Part shown: positions 22,381 to 33,890 of the stretch, one piece after another
Numbering within the stretch: the first letter of the stretch is position 1
How the letters are laid out: every line of letters begins with the position of its first letter
From: Panicum virgatum
Lineage: Eukaryota; Streptophyta; Magnoliopsida; Poales; Poaceae
Direction: 5' to 3'
Length of the DNA: 64,000 nucleotides
Assembly (NCBI RefSeq): GCF_016808335.1
Contig: NC_053149.1
Location: 33,260,087-33,324,086, forward strand
Program-made: the position numbers and the translations under genes
The notes under the pieces: generated by a model
Told to the model about the DNA's origin: nothing
What the model saw: the letters and a program-made list of their open reading frames with translations, nothing else
Databases searched by the model: none

Positions 22381-22650
22381 AGACAATTGAGCATTACTCC
22401 CAATTTGGAACCGCCCATTGCTCACAGTAATTGAACCAAGAGTACACATCCGGCTTTACAACTCTTACGCACCACTCTTAGCTTGGTGGGCATGAAGCTA
22501 TGATACAGCAGATCATGTAGGAAACAACAGGAACATATAGTAAGCCCGGCGGAGCTAGTGGCCATCCTGGCGGGCGTTGAGCTTCGCCCCAGCAAGCGCT
22601 TGGTGGACACCAGCGACGAGGCGGTGCTGCACCAGGCCTCAAAGTTGATG
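22381..22650 (+). other. Coding-like exon interrupted by a CACTA
   Basis: From about 22545 to 22650 the plus strand reads SPAELVAILAGVELRPSKRL, then VDTSDEAVLHQASKLM in one frame. After the CACTA element the frame continues at 25675 (allowing for the duplicated ATG) as AGKDTEIQSTNGDRS. An acceptor-like TATAGTAAG precedes it. I cannot name the gene. The left 160 bp are unassigned. Confidence 0.4.
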
Positions 22651-25600
22651 CACTACTAGAGGATGCTATTTGATGTCCATCCCAGTCGTAAGCTGGACAC
22701 CCGACGACGAGAAAAGAAGCGGTCGTTATCGAACAGGCTAATGTGGTCGCTAATCGCATAGCCTAACAGTTATTCTTACTTCTTATCCGTGCGAGAGATC
22801 GATCTACTCTTAATGCCCTTTCTCCTCTCATATCTTCCCCATGCCTCTCTAGAAAAATAACTTCCCTGCTCTCATCGGATTTGATTCTGATTTTTCATCC
22901 GATCCGCTATAGATTTCCCTGGCAAAACATGCAGATCTGCCTCCTGATGCCTGCCTCCTCCCATTATTCCCCCTCCATCGATGTATACCTATTGGCGTAT
23001 TGCGGCAAGCCGTTCCTGCGCACGCGACCGGCGGCGGCGGCAAGCCGTTCCTGCGCATGTGACCAAATCGAGAAGGCCAGAAGGGGCGGAGGTGCGGGCA
23101 GCTCCTTTGCACGCGCGCTGCATGGGGCAAGCGTGCTGCAAGCATCGGTCAATCGGTGGCCAGCAGGACTACAGTACAGCAGCTTCTGCGGCGTGACGGC
23201 ATCCGGAGCATAGCAGGACAGCAGCATCTGTTATTTCGCCTCGCTTCTTTAGTTTTCATTATGCCTCCTGATTTACCCAATCCAATCTCCAATTATTTGT
23301 CCGGTTGTGCTGAATTTTGGTTGTCTTACTTGATTTTTATGCATAATAATTTTGCAGACCTAGAAAATGGAGGGGCTAAGGCATTGAAATCATTTTTATT
23401 CTCCTGTGCTGTGTCTATTTTACACCCAAAGTCACGGAACCAACCCTGTCCATTAGGCAGTAGGTGTAGAAGAACCCCTTAATGCAATCGGTACTTTGTA
23501 TTTTCAATTATAATTTTTAACAATTAATTATATTTTGCACATCCTTTATTTCTTTGAAATAAATAGCTTCAGATTTACATGACCTGGCATGGACTTTCTA
23601 GGCTTTTTTAGGAAGTGGGGCCGTAGGCGTGAAGATTCATCAGCTCCTCCATTGCATGTCTTCGCAGTCCGTTCAGAACAACAGGATGAGAAAGTAAGGT
23701 TTCACTTCATAGCTGCCCAACGGCATATTTGGATTTGTAGGTATCAACTAATCCCCTGAGGTTAGGGTTCAAATTTCTATCGCATTTTCACATGGTTTGC
23801 CTTATCTTATCTATATATTTGTTTCTGACCGAAAAGGCTGGCTACTTTTTTGTCAGGCAACTGAATCCTGTGATTTACGCTTGCTTCCTGTAGCAATGAC
23901 AAATAGTTTTATTTTCTTAGATGATATAGGCTCAGAAGTTATTGTCCCCCATCTGTAGTCTCGTGGGTTACCAATTGCATATTTATTCTCAGACATCAGG
24001 GTCGGTTGGGGAGTTCATAAACATTCTTGATTATGAAAAGATTTGTTCGTACTACCATCTGGAAATATAGAATTTTAACATCATTTACAGTTATTACGTA
24101 TGTCCTGCAGTCAGGAACCAGGGTGCAGAACTGCAGATGCATTGTTGAAAGGGTGCATGATTGAAAAGAATTTGAAATGTTAGACTCAAGCATATCGGTT
24201 CCCTCTGCTTCATATATTCGAGTCTTTTCTTCTATGGTAAGTTGAATTTTTTTGCTCTTAACCCTAGCAGAATTGTTCCAAAGATAATATCTGTATACAT
24301 GTTTGTGAAGCATGAGTAATACATTTATTAAGGCAGCACCTACATCTTTTTGGTATGAGTTAATAGATTAGCTGAATGCGAATTTTCCTTTCTTTGAGTC
24401 AAGGATAAAGATTGCTTCACTCAGGCAGTTTAATTTTCTCTGGTCAACCGTAGCATGTGTTTCCTAAAACTTGCTGGAGTACTAATTAGGCAACTTCATA
24501 TGAATTGTAAATCTCACCTTTATTTCTTCAATAATTGCTGTTTTTTGTTTTAATTTTTTTTCCTTGCATAAACAAAATTTGTAGTTGTAAAATATGATTG
24601 TAATGTAAGTATATATACCTCAGTACAGATCTTATTTTTGATATACAACTATTTTCCTCCTATCATATGTAGATCGGAGTCAACTTACAAAAATGATAAT
24701 AGAGATTTGGTGCCTGCAGTTTCAGCACATGGTAAATCCTGCCCTTTGTTGAGAAGCCAGTGGCTACTACTAGGATGGATCGAAGGTAGCTGCCCTGGGA
24801 CAATTTGAGCCAACATGAATCAGACGGACCAGCATTGTAAGAATTTTTGCTCAAAAAGGTCTTATTTATTCTCATGCCTGATCCATTTGTTTTCTTTTAT
24901 CTTTGTCCTGATAAAAAAATTGCATATTGTAGGAATCAGGATGTAGAAGGATGACACGATAATTGTTTGTGGTGAGGCCTTTGATGGATGATCTTCAAGC
25001 ACCATACTGCTAAAATGCTTTCACAGGACAATTCGTGAAGCATTTTTTTCTCTGCTAGGATTAGCCTTAGCCAGTTGCTTTTAGCTTATTTCTTGTATCG
25101 TACTGGTTCATTTTTTCTTGGATGCAAATAAGCATCTTGAAGTGTTGAAGTTTGCATAAATGATAAAAGTTTGCTATCACAATTTATTTGTTTCCCGCTA
25201 TTGTGTTGTTACAAATATATGTGAACGCATAAGGTGCAATGTAGTGGCAAATGATATGAAATTGGATGTTAACAGTAAAATGGAGTGGTTAGTATAAAGA
25301 AGTGGTTGTTAGTGCACCGGTGCATCTAGTGCATGTACCTAAGAACAGTAAATGTGGACGTTATTACTAAAATGTGGTCGTTAATACCTTTTGTAAAATG
25401 GGGGTAATGAGATTAACGATGAAAAGTTTGGTCGTTAATAATAGAAATGTGGTCGTTAATACTCTAGCAATAACGACGACATATTGCGACATATTGTCCG
25501 GTTGTTGAAAAGTTAACGACGGGAAATTATATGTGGTCGTTAATTCTTTTAATGACGGAGCCTATAACAACCATGGACAACCACATTTTTGTGGTCATTA

Positions 25601-25674
25601 AAAACTTTTAACGACCACATATACACTTTTAACGACCACATATGTCGTCGTTAATACCACCTATTCTTGCAGTG
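22651..25674. mobile_element. CACTA element (3.0 kb)
   Basis: Left terminus CACTACTAGAGG, right terminus TATTCTTGCAGTG, with a perfect ATG duplication at 22648-22650 and 25675-25677. Subterminal repeats carry the core GTGGTCGTTAAT: a few at the left (22710-22760) and many at the right (25360-25660). The interior has no recognisable transposase. 22880-23480 is less AT-rich, with open frames and intron-like AT-rich spacing after it, so captured host sequence is possible; nothing there could be named. Confidence 0.9.
25365..25660. repeat. Subterminal GTGGTCGTTAAT repeats
   Basis: About eight to ten copies in both orientations of a 12-base motif, as expected for transposase-binding sites at a CACTA end. 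Confidence 0.8.
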
Positions 25675-25744
25675 ATGGCTGGCAAGGACACAGAGATCCA
25701 GTCTACTAATGGTGACAGATCCTGTTTCTCTTCGTTTTTACCTT

Positions 25745-28700
25745 TACCTATTGAGTATTAGGGGTGCAAATAGGTGACCCTTATGTCGATTCAAGTTTGA
25801 ATTGGGATGGTTGCTTCCTGATAGTTTAATGGACATGGTAAAGGAGGCTTGGGAGAATGTGGATCTTGGTTCCACTCTGATGGAAAGATGGCAAGCTAAG
25901 ATTAGGAGACTTCGCCAACACCTATGGGGATACGCTAAGAACACAAGTGGTGCACTAAAAAAGGAAAAGAAAAAAAATTCTAGACAGCATGGATAGTCTA
26001 GATAAAAAATGGAAACCACTATTTTATCCCTACAAGACGCTGATCTAGAACAGTACATGAAGAACAAACTAGCAGAAATGCTTAGAGAGGAAGAAATTAA
26101 GTGGTACCAACGAGCAAAGGTTAAGAAGTTACTAGAAGGCGACTAAAAAACCAAGTACTTCCAACTGATTGCCAACGGAAAACATAGGAAAAATGAGGAT
26201 ATATCAATTACAAGATGGAACCATATAATAAGGGGTGATGAGGAATTAAAGAAATACATCACCACATATTATAAAGGTCTCTTCGGTCCACCAGATAATA
26301 ATGATTTTAACCTGGATGTGACTTGAATAGATGACATTCCCCAAGTAACAGATAATGAAAATGAGATCCTAACTTCGGTGTTCACAGAAGCGGAGGTGAG
26401 AGAGGCTATTTTTCAAATGGAACATAATAAAGCCCCAGGGCCTGATGGTTTCTTGGCTGAATTCTATCAGGCATTTTGGGGTATGATTGAGGGTGACCTA
26501 ATGGCGTTGTTCTCAGAGTTCCATAAAGAAGAATTACCTCTCTATAGCCTCAACTTTGGAACAATTATTTTACTACCAAAGTATAAAGAAGCTATCAAAA
26601 TTCAGCAATACAGACCCATCTGTTTACTAATAGGATCTCAATGTGGTGGCATAGAAGGTTATTAGTCCTACATAGACTGCATTTCTTCCTGGTAGTAATA
26701 TCATGGAGGGGGCCGTCATTTTACATGAAACCATTCATGAACTACATAGGAAAAAACAGAGTGGAGTCATTTTTAAAATTGATTTTGAGAAAGCATATGA
26801 CAAAGTAAAATGTAGTTTCGTCCAATAAACACTAAGAATGAAAGGTTTCTCACAAAAGTGGTGTGAATGGATCGAAGCTTTCATCCAACGGGGTCATGTG
26901 GTTATCAAAATCAATGATCAGATAGGACAAAACTTTCAAATTTTGAAAGGCCTGAGACAAGGTGATCCACTTTCACCCATTTTTTTAATATTATTATCGA
27001 TATATTCGATATCCTAATAAACAAAGCTAAGTATGAGGGTCAGGTTACGGGGATTGTTCCTCATGTTATAGATGGTGGCTTGTCTATCTTGCAGTATGCT
27101 GACAACACCATCCTTTTTATGGACCACGATATTGAAAAAGCAACTAACATGAAGATGTTATTATGTGATTTTGAGCAATTATCAGGTCCTAAAATTAACT
27201 ATCATAAGAGTGAAATATTTTGTTTTGGACAAGCTAAAGAGATGAAACAATGGGAAGTATCCTTTTAGATATCTTGTCGTTCTAATGCACTTTAGAAAGC
27301 TTAGCAATGCAGACCGGAGGATCATAGAGAAGTTTGAGAAAAAAACTAAGTAGTTGGAAAGGGAAGCACATGTCGGTAGGAGGACGATTGGTTCTAATAA
27401 ATTCAGTCTTAACTGGTTCAGGCATGTTTATGTTATCTTTTTTTTTGAATCCCAGGTACTTGAAAAATTGGATTACTATCGGTCAAGGTTCTTTTGGCAA
27501 TCTGACAAACATAAGAAGAAATATTGATTAGCCAAATGGAGTATTATATGCCAGCCAAAAGGAATTGGGGGGGGGGGAGGGAGGGGGAGATTTAGGCATT
27601 AAGAACCTTGATATACAGAATAGCTGTTTGTTCAATAAATGGCTTTTTAAACTTATCAATGAAGAGGGCATTTGACAAAGTTTATTAAGGAACAAGTACT
27701 TGAAGAACCAGACTATTGCTCAAGTGGAAAAGAAATCGAGGAACTCTCATTTTTGGGCGGGTCTCATGAAAGTTAAAGATACATTTATGAACTATGGGTC
27801 CTTTCAATTAAATGATGGTAATCAAATAAGATTTTGGGAGGACGAGTGGTTAGGCACTCATACACTTAGAGAGCAATATCATGCCCTTTTTAATATTGTG
27901 CGAAAAAAGCATGCGACTGTAGCATTAGTATTTGATAGAGTACCTCTCATTGTGTCCTTTAGAAGAACTTTGGCAGGCCATACACTTACTTTATGACATG
28001 ATTTGTTTGCTCGCATTAGTCATGTTCATTTAAATGATAATGCTGATATTTCTCGATGGAACTTGAATCAATCTAGTATGTTTACCATTAACTCAATGTA
28101 TGTTGCACTTATTAGCAATGGTAACATACCGTTTGACAAACATCTATGGAATTAAAAATATCCCTTAAAATTAAAGTATTTATATCATACTTGAAGAGGG
28201 GTGTTGTTCTTACTAAAGACAATTTAGCAAGACGCAATTGGAATGGTAACAAACAATATTGTTTTTGTTCTAGTGATGAAACTATTCAACATCTCTTTAT
28301 TGGTTGTCATGTAGCCAAGTTCCAATGGAGAGCCATATATATTGCCTTCGATTTAAATCCGCCTCATAGCATTACTCATTTGCTTGGTAATTGGCTTAGG
28401 GTGATTGAAACCAAGTTAAAAGAAAACTGTTAGTACTTAGTAGGAGCATTTGCTTTATGTTGGGCCATTTGGCTTAGGATGTGGTGTTTGGCAAATCTCT
28501 AACTAAAACTTATATGCAGGTACTATATCAGGGCACCAATTGGCTTTGATTCTGGGCGCAACTACAAAGGCGTGACGAAGACAAGGAGGCGATACCGAAG
28601 GCATGTCAAACCATGGAGGTCTTGGTCGTGCAGTTATTTGCTAAGCATGGATGGAGGTTTAGTAATAGGATTAGTCCTTAATAAGCTTCTTCATCAAACT

Positions 28701-28868
28701 TTTGGGTTGGCTATGTCACCTTTTGTTTACTCTTTTTCTCAAACATGTAGGACCTATTGTTTAATCTTGTCAGTATGATCGCAGATGAAGAGCTGCAAAC
28801 ATTGTTATAATCGGTTGTAGCCTCTTTTGAGGTCAAGACTGGGTACTCTTATTCCCATTATCTAAAAA
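25745..28868 (+). mobile_element. Degenerate LINE (L1-type non-LTR retrotransposon)
   Basis: A 5'-truncated, badly mutated ORF2 can be followed across frames. It starts after the endonuclease domain with a WENVDLGSTLMERWQAKIRR helix, then the reverse transcriptase: HNKAPGPDGFLAEFYQAFW (26420-26480), QYRPICLL (26605), LRQGDPLSP (26950), then YADNTILF near 27095, where the catalytic YADD is changed to YADN. After that come WKGKHMSVGGRLVLINSVL (27355) and the zinc-binding reverse-transcriptase C-terminal region (CFCSSDETIQHLFIGC, 28255-28305). Many stops and frameshifts make it dead. The 3' end is near 28868, where TTATCTAAAAAATAAA follows. Target-site duplications were not identified. Confidence 0.85.
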
Positions 28869-29365
28869 ATAAACCATGTTTTCAATTATACTTTGGCAAT
28901 GCAAATGCAACAAAACTAAGATTACATACCCCATTTCCTCATGTTTCTTTACAATGCTTTAAGGCATTTGTGTCACGTCCAACTCGTTTGCATCATATAA
29001 TTTCACTTTAAAATATTTGTAATCCAAGAAATATGCCCCACCTCCATTTGATCTTCAAACTGCTCTAGTGCCTTGATCATGAATGGCACTAAGAGAAATA
29101 GGGACCCATGTGTTCAACGCTCACCATGTGGATCCACTTAGCTCATCTATTACCTTTTGTAGAAATAGGGTAGAATAAACCATCTAACAATAATATAATA
29201 ATTAAATTGTTTATGAAAGGATTCCAAAATAGAGAAAACTACCCTAAATAGAATAGGGTCCTTTATTTTATTTGTGCATTCCTTCATTCATTCCAACCAT
29301 CATGACAAATCTTCGCTCATTATCCTATTGCCTTAAAATATAATGGATACAGTCATGAGCTTGCA
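28869..29365. other. 3' flank of the PLATZ gene
   Basis: AT-rich sequence between the dead LINE and the PLATZ stop codon. It probably includes the PLATZ 3' UTR on the minus strand. No other gene is visible. Confidence 0.5.
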
Positions 29366-30219
29366 TTAGAAGAATGGAGCACGTTGGGGAATTCCCTTGC
29401 GTCGGTGACGAGCAATCTTTTTTGGTGGTGGTTCTTCTTCATTGTTTTCATTGCAGCTATCTTTGTCACTAGTAGTACCTGAACCATCATCACTCTTACG
29501 TACGTCAGCCTTTCCGCAACACTGAGGACTGCTTTCAATCGTAGCTGCCATATTCATGTCATTTTGTATGCCTTTGAGCTGTAGAAATTTAGGATGTAGA
29601 GTATGTTAAACTGATAATGAAAATTATTTCTTATTTTTGACTTAATCTTTAGCTGATGTGTGATCACTTACATTGCAGCCAAGAGAGCAGAAGCGGAATG
29701 CATCAAGTAGAGCACGGCCACATATCTCACAGTTATGTGTTGAAGATGAAGTTGTCTTAGAGACACCATAGTTACGTTGTTGTGGATGCTCATTCAAGAA
29801 TACAACCCTTGCACTATTGATTATGTATGTTTGCACAACACTAATATCGAGAATGTCCTCAATCTCTGAAACTCTCACAACATCATGGTAGGATGATCGC
29901 CTTATCTGAAAGGCCCAATATCGAAAACTTAAATTTGCTATCTTATATGCGCTTACTCACAATATCCATGGAATATAAACAAAATTCATTAATGAACATC
30001 CAAATTTATGTTCACGTAAGGTTTATGCTTGTGTTTTGATTATGAGGTGAGCTAAGAACGAAGCAAAAATAGAATATATATCCAAGTCATAAACATTTTA
30101 GTTATATGGAATATACGTATACCCTTTGTGGAATTTCATAACATACTATTGACGGTATGATTACACATTTTGTACCTGGATTACACGATGGGTGGAGTGA
30201 TCACTTGAACGGCAATAGT
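29366..30219 (-). pseudogene. PLATZ transcription factor, 3' part (exons after LINE insertion)
   Basis: PLATZ proteins are plant-specific zinc-dependent A/T-rich-DNA-binding proteins. Three pieces lie on the minus strand. 30176-30219 is the end of the zinc-finger exon, including one copy of the target-site duplication, and carries SSDHSTHRVIQ before donor GTACAA. 29672-29905 (78 codons) begins [20 protein letters not shown], then [13 protein letters not shown], and ends with the second zinc motif [19 protein letters not shown] (C-x2-C-x10-C-x3-C) before donor GTAAGT. 29366-29578 (70 codons plus stop) is the acidic and basic tail, with EEEPPPKKIARHRRKGIP. All borders are phase 0 and the parts are free of stops. 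Joined with 36728-36885 the coding length would be 211 residues, normal for the family. The gene is broken only by the LINE. Confidence 0.92.
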
Positions 30220-30324
30220 TTTTTCGCGACCGTGCCTGGGCACGTTTTTCATTAAGAGGATAGAAAAGAGGTTACATAATGTCGGTTCCGGAGAAGTGGA
30301 ACCAACACAAAACTATGGATCCTA

Positions 30325-33300
30325 TTACACAATTACAATGGCACGACCGGAAAGCACACCAGCCTTCGCTAAAGCCAACTCAAGCTGCCTAAAACCCGCA
30401 TGGGACCAAGCTACAACCTCATCAAGCACACGTAAGACAACATCGTGTACAGTTCGAACTCGACGATCAAAAGTCCTTTCATTCCTTTCTTTCCAAAGCA
30501 GCCAGCATACCAAGATGACGAAAGAATCGAAGCCACACCTACTTGTCTTTGGGAGCTGCTTCCGTGCCGCAGCCCACCAAGAGGTAAAGCTGTAAGTGTG
30601 CATGCTGGGCGCGACCATCTCCCATCCAACCTTTTGCAGCACCTTGAACCATACCTCCCGGGAAAAAGGGCAAGAAGTTAAAAGATGATCTATCGTTTCC
30701 GGCAATTGGGCGCAAAGCACACAAGAGTCATCATCCTGCAAGCCATGCTTTTTCCGTCGAGCGGCCGTCCAACATCGGTCATGGAGCACAAGCCAAATGA
30801 AGAATTTGCACTTGGCCGGAGCTCGTGCTTTGCGGAGCAATTTTGCACCTTCAATCGGATGTTGCCAATGAAGAAAGCCAAGTACGCGGAGGGGGTGGAG
30901 AAGATTCTGTCCCCGTCCATTTCCAGCAAATCCTGTCCGGTTGATTCTCCGATAATTGGATGTGACGTGTCCAATCCCAAACTTGCAGGTAGTCTAGGAG
31001 TACCTGCACCATGAGAGCCCCGGAGATGTCCCCAATCCATTGGTCTCGTGACAGTGCCTGAGCCACTGTCCTTTGTCCCTTAATTCGGGCACCAACAGCA
31101 CAAACATGCAGATCGAGCAGGGATTGCCCCTGCAACCAACGATCAGTCCAGAAAAAGGCCTTGCGCCCATCGCCCAGCTCAACATAAATAGAAGACTGGA
31201 ACATGGCCTCAACTATAGGTTCCTTCTCCATGGGAAGCTCATGCCACGACCTCGCCTCATCGGTTCGTTTCATCCAAAGCCATCTCATGCGTAAAGCATA
31301 ACCAAACCGTTGTAAGTCAAGAATTCCTAATCGGCCAAGGTCAGGTGTCCTGCACACACGCGGCCAAGCCAACAAGCAGTGACCCCCTTTCACAGATTGA
31401 GCCCCCTTCCAAAGGAAACTTCTCCTAACACTGTCAATTTGTTTTTTCACCCATGGAGAGAGATTTGCCACCAATGCTGTGTGGGTAGGGATGGCCGATA
31501 GTGTGCTCTTGATTAAGGTGGATCTTTCGGCCTTGTTCAAAAGACCAGCTTTCCAGGTAGGTAACCTGCTCGCGACTTTATCAATCAAAGGCTAAAGATT
31601 ATTCTTGGACAGCTGCCTCAGCCCAAGTGGTATGCCCAAATAGCGAATGCGGAAAGGATCAATTTTGCCTGGAAAATATCTACTGAGTGTTACCGTGGCC
31701 TCCAGATCGCACTGTATCAGAGATATCATGCATTTTGACATGTTTGTCTTTAATCCCGAGGCGCCCGCAAATATCTCCAATATTGTTGTTGTGGCCAACA
31801 AATCCTGCTGCACTGGTGATAAGAAAACAATCACATCATCGGCGTACATGAAGGCCCTTTCCTTGATCTTGGGATGCAGGGTCTGTAACAGTCCCTTGTT
31901 ATCGGCCAACTTGAGTAGAGCGTTCAGTCCTTCCATTACAATCACAAATAGTAGTGGCGACAAAGGGTCCCCCTGATGTAAGCCCCTAGCGTGACAAATC
32001 CTCCTGCCTAGCGACCCGTTCAAAATTACTTTGGTGGTTGCTGAGAGAAATCCAATCAATCCACCTTCTAGAAAACCCAAGGTGTTGTAGCAGACTGAGG
32101 AGGAAGCGCTAGTTGACTGTGTCAAAAGCCTTAGAATTGTCCACCTTGATTAGAGCACTCGGCACGATGCAGAAATTTTGCAGTCAAATGTACTGCCTTA
32201 TAATTCTCATGGATGAGTCTTGATCGAATGAATGCACTCTGGTTGTGCTTGGCAAGGCCATGCATGTGTGGGACAAGACGACGGGCCAGCACCTTAGTGA
32301 ATAACTTAGCAAAGCTGTGTATCAGACTAATTGGCCTATAGTCACCGATGGCAATCGCTTCCTGTTTCTTGCGAAGAAGAACCATGTAGGCCTGGTTTAC
32401 CAAGAAGAAGCTGTGACCATCAAGAGACCAAAGGGCTTGAAATGCTCTAAAAATGTCACCTTTGATTATCGGCCAAGCCGTTCTGTAAAAAAGCCCCGTG
32501 AAGCCATCCGGTCCCGGCGCCTTATCCGTTGGCATTTCAACGATAGCCTGCCAAATCTCTTCTTCACTGAAGTAGTGATCTTGGTGCACATCCTACAGAG
32601 GCTGTAGATCTAGCTCTTCCAGTTTAATGTGGTTGAGGTAGTCCCCTCTGGAACCAAAAATGGAGTCAAAATGATCAAAGACTGCATTGGCTATCTCTTC
32701 ATCTCTGAACAAAACTGCATCATCAGCTCGCAGTTTGGTGATATGATTTTTGCGACTTCTATGGCACGCTGGTAAGTGATACGGGCATGCTGGCATACCA
32801 ACATCGTTTGTAGGGAGGCCAACCCCAAAGAGCATAGCTTGGCCTTGCGACGTAAGGCCAGCTCATGTGGTGCAAGGACCCTGGTATCCTGATCTGAGTC
32901 GAGACGAAAGACAATTTCTTTGGCAATTGCATGTTGAAGGTGAACCGAACCAATATGCTTCGTGCTCCAACTCTTTAAAGCTTTGGCCGTTTGCTGCAGC
33001 TTGAAATCCAAACACCGAAAAACATCCACATCCGTGGCCGACCAGGGCAGTGGGGCGTTCCATGCGTCCTCAACAACTTGGAGAAATCCCTCACATCGTG
33101 TCCAATAGTTCTCAAAACGGAAGCGCTCGAAATGTGGCAAGGAACAGTCAGTTTTTAACAGCAGGGATGTGTGGTCCGAGCATTCCGTTGCCAAAGTAGA
33201 TAAATCATGGTCAGGAAAATCCGTGTCCCAATCTTCCATGACAAACACCCAGTCGAGGCGCACAAGAGTAGGTCTGTTACGTTCATTCGACCAAGTGTAT

Positions 33301-33870
33301 AGGTGACCTCTAAGGTGTAACTCCTGAAGCTCCAGGTCGTCAATGAACGTATGAAAAGAGTTCATCAACCATCGATTAAATCTGTGGATATTCTTGTCCT
33401 CGGCCCGATAGATGAGATTGAAATCACCCCACATGAGCCACCTACCCGGGCAAGTCGCACGTACCCTGAGCCCTTCCAGAAACATCAATTTTTCATGATC
33501 CAATTGTGGACCATAAACACATGTAACCCACCAGGTTTCATTAGTTTGTAGCAACGTGACTTTAGCAAACAAGCTAAACGACTGAATAATAGGAGATGAG
33601 ACCGACCAGGCATCTCTTCTCCAAGCCAAAAGGATACCTCCACAGGAATTGGTTGCCGGTTGGAAGAAGAAATCAAAATCAGCGCCACAGGTCTCCAGGA
33701 CCACGTTAGGTGGGCAGTCATCAAGTTTAGTTTCTTGTAGAGATAGAAGAGATATGTTTTCTTAACTGACAATTTCACGCACCACATTACGCCTGGCTCT
33801 AGATTTCAAGCCACGCACATTCCAGACCAACCAGTTTTCACTTAACACAGCTAAAATTTTTTGCGACCAA
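30325..33870 (-). pseudogene. LINE ORF2: endonuclease-reverse transcriptase, disrupted (copy 1)
   Basis: Order on the minus strand: endonuclease start (WNVRGLKSRAR, then LLSLQETKLDD, about 33830-33715), where a TAA replaces the Gln codon seen in copy 2 near 33763. Then SCGGILLAWRRD, CVYGPQ, WGDFNLIY and CSDHTSLLL (the SDH endonuclease motif, about 33180). The reverse transcriptase has TDKAPGPDGFTGLFYRTAW (32530-32470), DYRPISLIH, LHQGDPLSPLLF (31980) and the intact catalytic YADDVIVF (31842-31819). Small deletions near 32165 and 32040, which copy 2 does not have, shift the frame. The C-terminal zinc region CVLCAQLPETIDHLLTSC lies at 30720-30665. This makes cDNA by target-primed reverse transcription in intact relatives; here it is inactive. 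Confidence 0.9.
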
Positions 33871-33890
33871 TAAGCAACCAAGTAACGGGC

